NCBI GenBank assembly: GCA_024279275.1
Contig: JAJRRS010000006.1
Span: 18,903-82,902, forward strand
Reading direction: 5' to 3'
DNA from: Planctomycetota bacterium
GTDB taxonomy: Bacteria; Planctomycetota; Phycisphaerae; Phycisphaerales; Phycisphaeraceae
Length of the DNA stretch: 64,000 nucleotides
Shown: one piece after another, positions 37,885 through 48,548 of the stretch
How the letters are laid out: the number at the start of each line of letters is the position of its first letter
Numbering within the stretch: position 1 is the first letter of the stretch
Notes under the pieces: model-generated
Databases searched by the model: none
The model's input: the letters and a program-made list of their open reading frames with translations, nothing else
What the model was told of the DNA's origin: nothing
Made by a program: the position numbers and the translations under genes

Positions 37885-40140
37885 TTAGGGCGTCGGTAGG
37901 GCGTACAACGTGGCACTTCGCCCAACTGTTTCTATAGGCTTCCACCCGCTGTCGACCAGCTTTAGTACGCCTTGGATCGTGACATCGACATCGTGGCCGT
38001 AGGTTCGGTGAAGGCGATAAAGCTCAGCCCAGTGAACCCAGACATGTGTGATGCCCTTGGACCGCAGTAACGAGGCCACCTGTTTGGGGTCGCCCCCCGA
38101 CGCACGGATCACCCGCCCCAACGGTGCCTCATCGAACGCGGTGGCGTAAACAAATGGCCGAGTCAGATACAACAGACCCGAATTATCTGCGACCAGCAGC
38201 GTCTTGCTTCCCGCAGGCAGACGATTAATCGGATGGGCCGTCGGATCGCCCGGCGATGTCACGATCGGCGCATTGATCGCCACCGATATCGGTACCGGCA
38301 ACGGCTCGCCGGTCTGCGGGTCCGTCACCGTCCGAGTCTGCCCGACCATTGTCGTGTAACTGATCAGCCCGACCATCACCACCATCGCAGACCCAACCAT
38401 CGGCCCGACAGTGGGGGCCTTGCGCTTCGTCACCTCCACCAGCCGACCATACCCCAGCCCCGCGATCACGCACGCCGGCAAAATCGTCGGCAGCAAAAAA
38501 CGACTCTGCATATGCGTTGCAAACATCCAGAACAACACCTGCACCCCCAGCATCAAACCCAATCCCAACGCAACTCGCCGTGTCTCTCTCTGATTCAATA
38601 ACAACACACCCCCAACCGCGACCACGATCCACAACGCCGGCACCCCGCCCTCACGATCAAACCGCGCCATGTTCTGCGTCTCGCGCAGCGTCGGCCTTCC
38701 ACCAATCGCCCCGTAACCCGTATTAAATAACCACTGCCGACCCAGTGCATCGAGCTTGCCCTCTGCCTTAGGCGACAACCCGTGCGCGGTGTTCCAACGC
38801 TCAACCAGTGTTTCGTCCCAGTGCCCCGCGCCCAAACGCTCCGCCGCAAACGGGAATACCGGGTTGCCTGTCGCCACATAGTTACGCACCAGGTACGGGC
38901 TGAGCATCAACACGCCCGCCATCGCAGCGATCGCCGCGAGTTGCACGTTCCCAAACCACCCACGTCGGCAAAAAGTTTCTACGTCATAGCCCCCGCCGGG
39001 GGGCGGGGGTTTCGCGCCCGTCGTGTCTACATTATTAGAAGTCATCGATCGCGGGGAACCAACCCGGCCCTTCCGGGCCGGGCTATGGGGGGCGTGTGTC
39101 CATGGATTTACCCCAAGCAATAAGATCAACCCCACCGGGACCGCGACCATCATCCCGGCCGTCAGTTTCGCCAGCGTCGCGGCACCGACCAGCAACCCGA
39201 CCGCGACCGCACCGCCGCGTGTGGTTCCCGTCTCGCCCAACAAGATCAGCATCGCCGCCGCGCCAAACGCCATCATCCCCATCTCGTTGTACGCCATCGA
39301 CCCGGTGATCGTCACCCAGGGCAACGCCAGGAATAACCCCGCCGCGCCCACACCCACGGATGTGGAAGTCCTCAGCGCCACCAGTTTCCCAATCGCCGCC
39401 GCCGCCAAGAGTGCAAGCGTCACATGAAATAACTGACAGGTATAAATCCCATCCACCACCGACCCGCTGAGCGTTCCGATCAACAGATAACCGCCCTCTA
39501 TCAGGCTCGGCAAAAAGCTATACACATTGTGTTCAAGCCCCGACATCCCCCCCAACATCATCCACTCGCGCGGCAGTTGCAGGTGGTAGCTCGTCACGTC
39601 ATACCCAAACGCCTCCACCCGCCAAAGCGCCCCCGGCGGACAGCATGCCGCCACCAACAATAACGCCAGCCCCGGGGAGAGCAGTAACACGCTCCAAGGG
39701 ACCACGAGCTTACGCCGTCCGCGCAGCGCGTCGTCTTTAGAAGGTAAAAGCTTCAATAGATTCAATAAACACCCGGCCCCAAACACCGCGATCGCCCCGT
39801 TCTGTGTCAGCAGCCCCGCCCACGCCACCAGCCAGTTCACTGTTAGCAACGTCGCCATCCCCAACGCCAATTCTTCAACCATGCAGCCGCGCCGATCGCG
39901 CATCAACAACACACGCAACGCAAACCCATACCCCGCCGCTCCCAGCCACAACGCAGTCAGCACCGGCAACGACCCCGCAACGACTCCAAATACCGCAAAG
40001 AACGCGCCCGGTTCCTGTGCAGCAATCCCGTTCTGTGTAATGACCCACAGAAACAGCACAAACAACGCAACACCGGCTGCGATCACAGCCGGATTACCCG
40101 CACGCGCACCTGTTTGAGGTTGTGGTATCGATTTCGTCAC
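37885..40140 (-). CDS. Polytopic membrane glycosyltransferase-like protein (ArnT/PMT-like architecture)
   Basis: Multiple TM helices; SPYLVRNYVATGNPVFPF; C-terminal soluble domain. Confidence 0.65.
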   Translation of the reverse strand: MTKSIPQPQTGARAGNPAVIAAGVALFVLFLWVITQNGIAAQEPGAFFAVFGVVAGSLPVLTALWLGAAGYGFALRVLLMRDRRGCMVEELALGMATLLTVNWLVAWAGLLTQNGAIAVFGAGCLLNLLKLLPSKDDALRGRRKLVVPWSVLLLSPGLALLLVAACCPPGALWRVEAFGYDVTSYHLQLPREWMMLGGMSGLEHNVYSFLPSLIEGGYLLIGTLSGSVVDGIYTCQLFHVTLALLAAAAIGKLVALRTSTSVGVGAAGLFLALPWVTITGSMAYNEMGMMAFGAAAMLILLGETGTTRGGAVAVGLLVGAATLAKLTAGMMVAVPVGLILLLGVNPWTHAPHSPARKGRVGSPRSMTSNNVDTTGAKPPPPGGGYDVETFCRRGWFGNVQLAAIAAMAGVLMLSPYLVRNYVATGNPVFPFAAERLGAGHWDETLVERWNTAHGLSPKAEGKLDALGRQWLFNTGYGAIGGRPTLRETQNMARFDREGGVPALWIVVAVGGVLLLNQRETRRVALGLGLMLGVQVLFWMFATHMQSRFLLPTILPACVIAGLGYGRLVEVTKRKAPTVGPMVGSAMVVMVGLISYTTMVGQTRTVTDPQTGEPLPVPISVAINAPIVTSPGDPTAHPINRLPAGSKTLLVADNSGLLYLTRPFVYATAFDEAPLGRVIRASGGDPKQVASLLRSKGITHVWVHWAELYRLHRTYGHDVDVTIQGVLKLVDSGWKPIETVGRSATLYALPTP
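38990..39082. repeat. Pair of C5-GC-family hairpins inside a CDS
   Basis: CCCCCGCC-GGGG-GGCGGGGG (38990-39009) and CCCGGCCC-TTCC-GGGCCGGG (39063-39082), flanked by CATAGC / GCTATG. Confidence 0.8.
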
Positions 40141-40194
40141 GACCAGAGTTTACACGACACAGCCACATCCGGTTTCGTATGCGGGGTTGATCGT

Positions 40195-41601
40195 CTACGC
40201 CATTTTCCTGGTTGTCTTGGGCTGGTCGCAATGGGAGGTTCTGGACCGCACATCCCCCGTTTGTGTCTCTGTCTTAGATACAGGCATCTCGTCATCCTCG
40301 CTACAGCTAACCTCGTGGTCGTCCAACTCAAACAGCCGCCTCAACGCCGCCGCATAAAAACCAAGCGGCGCATCACCGTCGTGCTGATTCAACTGGCTAA
40401 GCGGCATGTGAAGGATCTTGTTTATCAGCCGCTGGGTGTGTTCATCCAACGCCGCCTCAATCTCACCCGGCCCGGGCTGGTCCGCCAGCTTCTTAAGCGT
40501 GCGTTGCCGTTCGTCATCACCGATGTCGTGGAGCTTGGTGCGCAGTTTACGGATCAGTTGCCCAAGGTCCGCGTGCGTGATCTGGCTCATGCAGGCCGTC
40601 ACCGCCGAGGCGATGTAGCCTTCGCACGCCTGCGCCTGCTCGCCGCGCTGGCCCAGGCTGTTGGACACCACGGATCGCAGGTCGTCGATGTTATAGAGAT
40701 ACAGGTTGGTCATCGAGCCGATCTTCGGGTCCGCATCTCGTGGCATCGCCAGGTCGATCACAAACAACGGCCTGTACCGTCGCCTCTTTAAGATCGACTT
40801 AAACATCTGCGGCGTGAGGATCGGCGTAGGTGAACTGGTACTGGTCACCACGATGTCCGCTTCGACCAATAACTCGTCAAGCTGTTCCCACTGCCGGGCA
40901 CCGCCTAGGTCCGCCGACAGATGGATCGCTTCCGCAAGCTCCGCCGCGTTTTTCAGCGTCCGGTTCACCAGCCAGAGCCGACGCGGCGAAAGATCCATCA
41001 TGTGGCGGAGCGTCAGCTTCGATACCTCGCCTGCGCCGATACCAAGCACGGTCTTGTCGGCAAAGTCCGCAAACACCTGTCTTGCCAGGTCCGCCGCCAC
41101 CGACCCGACCGAGACGCGCCCCGCATCGATCCCCGTCTCGGTCCGTGCCTGTTTCGCTGTTGCGATCGCCTGCTGAAATACCCGATGCAGCACCGGCCCA
41201 GCCGAGCCGCAGCCCGCCGCCGTTTTATACGCACGCCTGACCTGACCCAGGACCTGGGGTTCACCCAGCACCATCGAATCCAACCCGCAACACACACGAA
41301 ACAGGTGCGCTACCGCCTGGTCCTGCTCCCGATGGATCGTCGCGGACGCAACCTGTCCCATCGGGACATCGAACCGCTGGGACATAAACGTCAACAGGTC
41401 ATCGCCATCTGGGCTGCCGTGCATCGGACGTGTGATGTACAACTCGAATCGGTTGCAGGTGGATACGATCACGCATTCGCAACCGGGGAACCGCTCGCGG
41501 AACGCATCCAGGTGTGACTCGGTATCGCCACGCGACGCGAAACACTCGCGCAGCTCGACCGGGGCCGTGCGATGATTGATCCCGGTGAACAGTACGCGCA
41601 T
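40195..41601 (-). CDS. hemA: Glutamyl-tRNA reductase
   Basis: MRVLFTGINHRTAPVELRECF, VIVSTCNRFELYI, LGEPQVLGQVRRAYKTA; start overlaps the previous stop (TGATG). Confidence 0.93.
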   Translation of the reverse strand: MRVLFTGINHRTAPVELRECFASRGDTESHLDAFRERFPGCECVIVSTCNRFELYITRPMHGSPDGDDLLTFMSQRFDVPMGQVASATIHREQDQAVAHLFRVCCGLDSMVLGEPQVLGQVRRAYKTAAGCGSAGPVLHRVFQQAIATAKQARTETGIDAGRVSVGSVAADLARQVFADFADKTVLGIGAGEVSKLTLRHMMDLSPRRLWLVNRTLKNAAELAEAIHLSADLGGARQWEQLDELLVEADIVVTSTSSPTPILTPQMFKSILKRRRYRPLFVIDLAMPRDADPKIGSMTNLYLYNIDDLRSVVSNSLGQRGEQAQACEGYIASAVTACMSQITHADLGQLIRKLRTKLHDIGDDERQRTLKKLADQPGPGEIEAALDEHTQRLINKILHMPLSQLNQHDGDAPLGFYAAALRRLFELDDHEVSCSEDDEMPVSKTETQTGDVRSRTSHCDQPKTTRKMA

Positions 41602-42518
41602 CAGCCGCCCTCCGTGGGCTGGATGACCGCAGCACGACCCGCCGGATCGTTTTGCAATTCGTCCTGCTGTGTTCCCCGGGTATAGGGCAAGCTGGTTACG
41701 ACCACATACGTCGCCAGCAGCAGCACCAGCCCTGCGATACTCAGCCACGCCGCACGCCGTCCACGGAAACTACTGGCGTAACGCACGTTCATCAACACCG
41801 CATACACCCCCCAGGCCAGCACCGCCAGAACGATCTTTGGCCCAAACCACCACGACCACGACAACGGCACGCCGCCCTCACTGGCCACCACCACGCCGCT
41901 GATCAGGCCCAGCGTCAGCAGCAAAAACCCCAGCGTCGCCGCGCGGATGATCGTGTTCTCCAACGCTTCCAGGCTCGCCAACCGCCCAAGCCCACCGAGG
42001 TTTTGCTTACGCCTGAGCCGTGCATGCACATACAGGTACATCCCCCCAGCGACCGACGCCACCCCGCAGCACGCCGTCCCCAGATACACACCCGTGAGGT
42101 GCACACCATGCCAGACCGGGTGCAGGTTCGGCAGGTCGAATGGCTGGTACGTCCACGTCGATGCGCAAAACGCCCAGGTCAATACAAACGTCAGCACCGG
42201 CAACGCAAACGCCGCCAGCCCGACAAGCCTCGCTCGACTCTGGATAAACAGCACCGCGCCCGATAGCAGGAACGACATCAGCAGCAGCCCATCACGGTGC
42301 GAAGTCACCGGCTGCCAGCCCGCCTCAAACAACCAGAAGCGCACGAACAACCCAAGCGTGACCAGCATGATCGCCGCCACGACGGCGCGTTGGGCCACGC
42401 CCGCTGTTTTACACTGCTCAGGCCGACTCAGCCGCCGCAACGATCGGACCGATGCAACCACCGACATCACCGCCAGGAAAGCTAGCAGACAGGTTGTGAT
42501 CGGGTTAGCCAGGTTCAT
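41601..42518 (-). CDS. HemX/CcsA-like cytochrome c assembly membrane protein
   Basis: HPVWHGVHLTGVYLGTACCGVASVAGGMYLYVHARLR; W-rich WSWWFGPK motif; directly upstream of hemA. Confidence 0.8.
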   Translation of the reverse strand: MNLANPITTCLLAFLAVMSVVASVRSLRRLSRPEQCKTAGVAQRAVVAAIMLVTLGLFVRFWLFEAGWQPVTSHRDGLLLMSFLLSGAVLFIQSRARLVGLAAFALPVLTFVLTWAFCASTWTYQPFDLPNLHPVWHGVHLTGVYLGTACCGVASVAGGMYLYVHARLRRKQNLGGLGRLASLEALENTIIRAATLGFLLLTLGLISGVVVASEGGVPLSWSWWFGPKIVLAVLAWGVYAVLMNVRYASSFRGRRAAWLSIAGLVLLLATYVVVTSLPYTRGTQQDELQNDPAGRAAVIQPTEGG

Positions 42519-42553
42519 AGCGGGTCAGACTTTTCGTAGGGGTGGGGGGGCGT

Positions 42554-43183
42554 TTAATCAACATCATCCATCTCAGCGAGATCACGGTAGTAATCCAGCA
42601 ACGCTTGCTCGCCCTGTTCTATCAGGATAGTCATCGCCTGGGGGCCGCACAGCTTCTTGAGCTTGGCCCGCCGTTGGTCTCTATCCGGGAATTTATCTTT
42701 GAGTATAGGTCGCCACGTTGAAGCCAGCCCGATGAGCCGGGGCCAATCCGGGTTCAGAGCCTTGGAAAGCTCGCCACGGATCGCCGCCGCGGCCGCCGCC
42801 GAGACCCCGCCGGTGTGGACCGCCAGGGTGATTAGTCCGTGATGCGCGTGTGCCGGGACCGTGAAGTCTCCAGTCTCCGGGTCGTCAGCTCGATTCACAA
42901 GCACGCCAGCCTCCCGGGCTTGCCGCGCCGCCGATTCATTTACCTGTGGATCGTTACTGGCGATGATAACCAGCCACGCCCCAGCCAGGTCGCCTTGCTG
43001 ATAGGGTCGTTTAATCTGCTTGAGGGGTAACGACGACAGCCCCGGCTCAAAGTCCGGGGCGATCACCGTAATCTCTCCGCCCGCCTCGATGAGCGCCCGT
43101 GCCCGCCGCAACGCGACCGACCCGCCGCCCACGATGACGCAACGCCTGCCCTTGATGTCCAGCATGATCGGGAAGCCTGGCAT
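42554..43183 (-). CDS. Precorrin-2 dehydrogenase / sirohydrochlorin ferrochelatase (CysG N-terminal, Met8-like)
   Basis: PIMLDIKGRRCVIVGGGSVALRRARALIEAGGEITVIAP, VNRADDPETGDFTVPA. Confidence 0.88.
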   Translation of the reverse strand: MPGFPIMLDIKGRRCVIVGGGSVALRRARALIEAGGEITVIAPDFEPGLSSLPLKQIKRPYQQGDLAGAWLVIIASNDPQVNESAARQAREAGVLVNRADDPETGDFTVPAHAHHGLITLAVHTGGVSAAAAAAIRGELSKALNPDWPRLIGLASTWRPILKDKFPDRDQRRAKLKKLCGPQAMTILIEQGEQALLDYYRDLAEMDDVD

Positions 43184-43270
43184 GGGGATCAGTGTATCCC
43201 CTTATCGCCAAGCGTTCCGGCCCAGGCCCTCGGAAACCCCGGGCCGGGCACGTTTGGCAGGCTTGCGCCC

Positions 43271-45061
43271 TTATGCCGATCTTGCCGCGGACTCGTCTAC
43301 CTTGAACGTCCCGACCAGCCGTAGAAGCTGTTCGGACTTCTCGGAGAGCTGCACCGCTGCGGTTGCCGCCTGGTTGGTGCCCTCGGATGTCTGACGTGTC
43401 ACCGCCGAGATCTGCTCGACGTTTCGGCTGACTTCCTCGCTGGTGGCCGACTGCTCTTCCGCCGCCGCCGCGATCGACTGGATCATGGTCGCCACTTCCT
43501 GAGCACCCGCGACGATCTGCTCGAGGCTCTGCCCGGCCAGGGTCGCCTTATCAACGCCCACCTTGACCTGCTCGGTTCCGGCGTTCATCCGCTCGACCGC
43601 TTGGGTGGTCTCGTTCTGGATCGCTGTGATGGACTCCGCGATCTCCTCGGTCGCCTTGGTCGTCCGATCCGCCAGCTTCCTGACTTCGTCCGCTACCACC
43701 GCAAATCCGCGTCCATGCTCACCGGCGCGTGCCGCCTCTATCGCCGCATTCAGTGCCAGCAGGTTTGTCTGGTCCGCGATGTCATTAATCACCTCGATGA
43801 TCTGACCGATCTGATCGCCTCGCTTGCCCAGCTCCGCCACACTCGCGGCGCTGGCCGTGACGGCGTCGCTGATCGCGTTCATCCCTGCGATCGTCTCTTC
43901 GACCACCTTGCCGCCTTCCGCCGCGAGCTTGCCTGACTCCTGCGCGTTGTTGGCGGCCTCGGCACTCTTACGCGCCACCTCGATGACACTCGAAGACATC
44001 TGCTCGATCGCAGAACTGATCTGTGTGACCTGCCCGCTCTGCTCGTTCATGCCCGAGGCGATCTCTTCACTGGACGACGCGATTTCCGTCGCCGCACTGG
44101 CCACCTCACGGGTCGCGCCGGCCACCTCGGCGATCACGTCGTGGATCTTCTTGATGAACTCATTGACGAACCCGCCTAGCTTGCCGATCTCGTCGTTGCT
44201 CTTGACGTCGATCCGCTGGGTCAGGTCGCCGTCACCCTGGGCGATGTCTTTGACCCGGTTGATCAGGTTGTTGATTGGCTTGCCGAACATCATCCGCAAG
44301 ATGAAGATCAATAACCCCGTCGCCGCCAGCACGATCGGAACGGTCCAGATCAACCCGTTGGTGATAAACCCCGCCACCTGGGCATCCACCGGCTCCAGAG
44401 GCATCACGACGTGGTACGTCCCGTGCATGAACCCCGGCTCCCAGTTCTCCATCGTGAACCCGATCGGGTCTTTGCCGTCGCCGCTTAGGCTGTCCGCCGG
44501 GTCGCCGTGGCACAGCATGCACTCCTGGGTCAGACGGATCGCACGCATGTAATGCAGCTCGTTCGTCTCGGTATTGATCTTGTGTATAACCTCTTCGCCG
44601 CCCGCGTTCACCTGCTCGGTCAGCTCGCGCAGCAACTGCTCATCGAATGACCCCGGCGTCGGCGCGTTGTCCTTATTCCGCGCATCAAACGACGTGACAT
44701 TAAAATCGATGTGCTCCTTCTTAGCCGCCTCCTTCGCCGCGGTCCACCCGGCGACCACCGGGATCGTCCCGAAGATCTTTGCTTCCGTGTAAGGCTTGCC
44801 CGCCTCCTGAGTCTGCTTAAGGTCGGCGAGCAGGGCGTTGGTATCAAACGCATCCAGCTTGTTCAGTCCCGCGGAGTGGTTCTTCGCCTCGTCCGCCACA
44901 GCCGTAAACGCCGCCGCACGCTCGACCATCGCATCCGTAGCAGAGTCGCGATAACCTCCCACGAAGATGACGTAATTGACCGCCACCACGCCCAATAGAA
45001 CGAACAGGATGACGGTAATCAGCCGTGTGGCTAAGCCGAGTGATTTAATGGCCTGGATCAT
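43271..45061 (-). CDS. Methyl-accepting chemotaxis protein with DUF3365/Tll0287-like c-type haem sensor domain
   Basis: [11 protein letters not shown] (CXXCH), HAMP, and MCP signalling hairpin [33 protein letters not shown]. Confidence 0.9.
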   Translation of the reverse strand: MIQAIKSLGLATRLITVILFVLLGVVAVNYVIFVGGYRDSATDAMVERAAAFTAVADEAKNHSAGLNKLDAFDTNALLADLKQTQEAGKPYTEAKIFGTIPVVAGWTAAKEAAKKEHIDFNVTSFDARNKDNAPTPGSFDEQLLRELTEQVNAGGEEVIHKINTETNELHYMRAIRLTQECMLCHGDPADSLSGDGKDPIGFTMENWEPGFMHGTYHVVMPLEPVDAQVAGFITNGLIWTVPIVLAATGLLIFILRMMFGKPINNLINRVKDIAQGDGDLTQRIDVKSNDEIGKLGGFVNEFIKKIHDVIAEVAGATREVASAATEIASSSEEIASGMNEQSGQVTQISSAIEQMSSSVIEVARKSAEAANNAQESGKLAAEGGKVVEETIAGMNAISDAVTASAASVAELGKRGDQIGQIIEVINDIADQTNLLALNAAIEAARAGEHGRGFAVVADEVRKLADRTTKATEEIAESITAIQNETTQAVERMNAGTEQVKVGVDKATLAGQSLEQIVAGAQEVATMIQSIAAAAEEQSATSEEVSRNVEQISAVTRQTSEGTNQAATAAVQLSEKSEQLLRLVGTFKVDESAARSA

Positions 45062-45360
45062 GATGTGGTTTCCTCACGGGTCTGCGGTTGTCCTACCTGA
45101 ATCGATCTAGACCCCGCACGACTCGGATCGCTTTGATCCTTGGCGTGTGTTCCCCACTGCCCCGTTCAATCGGATCATCAAGCTACATACTTCATTGTTC
45201 TCTACCTCCTTGTTGAGTTATCCAAAGACATGCTACGCAACAGGTTAACCCTTTACTTCTCGGACAAACGCATCCCTTGGACTCCCCATCGCCCGTCCCC
45301 AAGCCGCAGGCTGCGAAGCTGCCGCGGTTTCTTCCCTGCTTCCCTTGCTATCATGCCCCG

Positions 45361-46863
45361 ATGCCCGACCTCTGGGAGCAAACCCGCCAGGACCACCTAC
45401 GCGCCGCCCAACCGCTGGCCGTGCGCATGCGCCCACGCACCCTCGATGAGTTCGCAGGTCAGTCACACTTTCTGGGCGAAGGCAAACTCCTGCGCCGCAT
45501 GCTCCAGGCCGACCGCCTCACCAGCGTTATTTTCTACGGCCCACCCGGCACCGGGAAAACCACACTCGCCGAACTCATTGCCGCCTACACCAAGCGACAC
45601 TTCGATCGCGCTAATGCGGCAGCCATCGGTGTCAAAGACGTCCGCGACATCCTCCAACACGCTCGCAAACGCCTCGAAAACGACGGCCGACGCACCATCT
45701 TCTTCCTCGACGAGATCCACCGCTTCAACCGCGCACAACAAGACGTCCTGCTCGGCGACGTCGAGCGGGGCATCATCACACTCATCGGCGCGACCACGGA
45801 GAACCCCTTCTTCGCCATCAACTCTCCCCTGGTCAGCCGGTCGCAGGTCTTCCAGTTCCAGCCGTTGGACGAAGGCGCCATCACCGACCTCATCAACCAC
45901 GCCCTCCAGGACAAAGATCGCGGCTACGGCCAACAAAACATCCAACTGGACGACGACGCCCTCGCCCACTGGGCCACCGCCTGCGACGGCGACGCCCGCC
46001 GCGCGCTGACCGCATTAGAAATCGCGGTGTTATCTTCCATCCCTCAGCCCCCGGCTTTGCCGGGGGATCACACCACGGTTGACTCATCCCCCGGCAAAGC
46101 CGAGGGCTATGGGACGGAAAGTAATAGTTCCCCCGAACCCCGAATCCACATCACCCTCAGTATCGCCGAACAATCCATCCAGCAAAAAGCCCCGGTCTAC
46201 GACGGCACGGGTGATGGCCATTACGACGCCGCCTCCGCGCTCATCAAGTCCATGCGCGGCAGCGACCCCGACGCCGCGATTTACTGGCTTGCAAAAATGC
46301 TCCACGCTGGTGAAGACCCGATGTTCATCGCCCGCCGTATCGCCATCCTCGCCAGTGAAGACGTCGGCAACGCTGACCCCCAGGCCATCCAGATCGCCGC
46401 CGCCGCCTACGACCTGACCCACCGCATCGGCCTGCCCGAGTGCAAGTACGCACTCGCCCAGGCGGTTACCTACCTCGCCACCGCTCCAAAGAGTAACGCC
46501 GCCACACTCGCCATCGCGGAAGCGATGTCCGATGTCCACCACAACCGCACACTCCCGATCCCCAAATCCCTACGCGACGCTCATTACAGCGGTGCCAAGC
46601 AACTCGGCCACGGCCAGGGATATAAGTACGCCCACGACAGCGACACCGGCTTCGTCGATCAGGACTACCTGGGCATCGACAAAACCTTCTACCACCCAAC
46701 CGACCGCGGCTATGAAAAAACCATCCAAAAATACATGCAATGGATCGACGCCCAACGGTCAAAGCCACGCATGACATCCGCTTCTAATACCCCGGCCCAG
46801 ACGGCTTCACCCGCCGTCAAATCCCCCCTCGTTGGCGAGCCAAACCCAATCGTGCCGAAATAA
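45361..46863 (+). CDS. rarA: Replication-associated recombination protein A (RarA/MgsA AAA ATPase)
   Basis: MRPRTLDEFAGQSHFLG, FYGPPGTGKTTLAELIA, FFLDEIHRFNRAQQDVLL, ALYWLAKML..ASEDVGNADPQA. Confidence 0.92.
   Translation: MPDLWEQTRQDHLRAAQPLAVRMRPRTLDEFAGQSHFLGEGKLLRRMLQADRLTSVIFYGPPGTGKTTLAELIAAYTKRHFDRANAAAIGVKDVRDILQHARKRLENDGRRTIFFLDEIHRFNRAQQDVLLGDVERGIITLIGATTENPFFAINSPLVSRSQVFQFQPLDEGAITDLINHALQDKDRGYGQQNIQLDDDALAHWATACDGDARRALTALEIAVLSSIPQPPALPGDHTTVDSSPGKAEGYGTESNSSPEPRIHITLSIAEQSIQQKAPVYDGTGDGHYDAASALIKSMRGSDPDAAIYWLAKMLHAGEDPMFIARRIAILASEDVGNADPQAIQIAAAAYDLTHRIGLPECKYALAQAVTYLATAPKSNAATLAIAEAMSDVHHNRTLPIPKSLRDAHYSGAKQLGHGQGYKYAHDSDTGFVDQDYLGIDKTFYHPTDRGYEKTIQKYMQWIDAQRSKPRMTSASNTPAQTASPAVKSPLVGEPNPIVPK
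46048..46106. repeat. Inverted pair of C5-GC hairpins inside rarA
   Basis: CCCCCGGC-TTT-GCCGGGGG (46048-46066) and CCCCCGGC-AAA-GCCGAGGG (46088-46106) in opposite orientation. Confidence 0.85.
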
Positions 46864-46948
46864 CACCAAGGGGATAGACTAGACACACGCATCCGCAACC
46901 ACACCCAGGCCAGGGATTGGCCTGACACAGACCAGGAAGGTCAGCATC

Positions 46949-48151
46949 ATGGTCCTCAGCTCACAAACCCCCCGCGCCGGCGCATCTCGCCAGTACATGT
47001 CTTCCAGGCCACGCAACGGCATCAAGTGGCGCTGGGTCGCAGCCATCGCCCTGGTTCTCGCATCGATGTACCTCTTCGCCTGGCCTGACAGCGACAGCGG
47101 CCCCACCATCACGAATTCTGCTGTGCAACCCGCCACCACACAAGCCGGCCAACCTGTCGATCACGACGCATACGCCAACGCCGTCGGCCAAGCCAACCCG
47201 GGGCCCACCTCCACCAAAGAGATGTCGCCCCCCAGGGAACTTGGGGCGGGATCACCGCCTGCCCCCGTCGTTCAGACCATCGGCATCGCAGAGACAAAGA
47301 CCACCGCGTTGGCAAACCCAAACCCGCCACGCACCCACAACGCGCAACCACCCGCCCACACCGGCCCAACCTCCGCGCAAGCCACCTCACAACTCACCCG
47401 TGGCATGAGCATGATCCGCGAGGGCCGTCTCGTCCAGGGTCGAAAAGAACTCAGCCAACTCCTGTTCGCCGCTGACGACGCCAACCTCTCCCCGCTGGAT
47501 GCACAGACCGTCCGCGACACGCTCGCCAGCGTCAACAAGCAACTGGTCTTTTCCGACGAAATAATCCCGGGCGACCCGATCGCCGAATCCTACCTCGTCC
47601 AGTCCGGCGACTACCTCTCACGCATCGCACCCCGGTACGGCATCCCTTACCAGTTCATCGAACGCATCAATCGCATCAAGGCCGAACGCCTCCAGGCAGG
47701 CAAACCCATCAAGGTCATCAAAGGACCATTCCATGCACGCATCAGCAAAAGCGACTACCGCATGGATATCTACGTCCTCGACCCCGACGGCCAACCCATT
47801 TACATACGCAGCTTCCCCGTGGGCCTGGGCAAGACAGACTCCACACCCAACGGTGCCTTCATCGTCACACCCAACTCCAAAGTCACAAACCCCTCCTGGC
47901 GCAACCCACGCACGGGCGAATTCTTCGCCAAGAACAACCCCAATATCCCCATCGGGGAGTACTGGCTCGCGCTGAAAGGCACCGACCCCAACACCGAATC
48001 CGCCACCGGCTACGGCATCCATGGCACCAACGACCCCTCCTCCATCGGACGCCAGGCCTCTATGGGCTGTATACGCATGCGAGACAAGGACATCGGACTC
48101 GTCTACGACATGCTCGAAGGCGGCACCAGCACCGTCCAGATCAACTGGTAA
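46949..48151 (+). CDS. LysM-containing L,D-transpeptidase (YkuD)
   Basis: YLVQSGDYLSRIAPRYGIPYQFIERIN (LysM), YGIHGTNDPSSIGRQASMGCIRMRDKD (YkuD catalytic motif). Confidence 0.92.
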   Translation: MVLSSQTPRAGASRQYMSSRPRNGIKWRWVAAIALVLASMYLFAWPDSDSGPTITNSAVQPATTQAGQPVDHDAYANAVGQANPGPTSTKEMSPPRELGAGSPPAPVVQTIGIAETKTTALANPNPPRTHNAQPPAHTGPTSAQATSQLTRGMSMIREGRLVQGRKELSQLLFAADDANLSPLDAQTVRDTLASVNKQLVFSDEIIPGDPIAESYLVQSGDYLSRIAPRYGIPYQFIERINRIKAERLQAGKPIKVIKGPFHARISKSDYRMDIYVLDPDGQPIYIRSFPVGLGKTDSTPNGAFIVTPNSKVTNPSWRNPRTGEFFAKNNPNIPIGEYWLALKGTDPNTESATGYGIHGTNDPSSIGRQASMGCIRMRDKDIGLVYDMLEGGTSTVQINW

Positions 48152-48548
48152 CCCACAACGGTCAGCGATCTACATAACTCCACCCCCCCCCCACGCCGCC
48201 CCTGAGTCCGCGAAGGGGCGGATGGTCTTCTCCCTCCTCCCCATCTTAAAAATTACAAATCAGCCCTCTCCCTCCCCACCTCAGCACTCAGCACTCAAAG
48301 CTCACCCCTCCCGTACACCGTCCTTTCCTCACATCATCAATCACAAATCAAAAATCATAAATGCCCACGCCCCCACCCCTATCCCTTTCACCTCACCGCA
48401 CATACGCCGACAATCCAGGCAATCTGGGGTATCTGTATGTGATCTAAAGTCCATGCCGCCTGCCCCGCTTGGGAGAAGCAGAGAAAAAAACAATACAAAT
48501 TCACTCTGTAACGGTTGAATATCCGCCACACTGAGCTATTATGTAACT

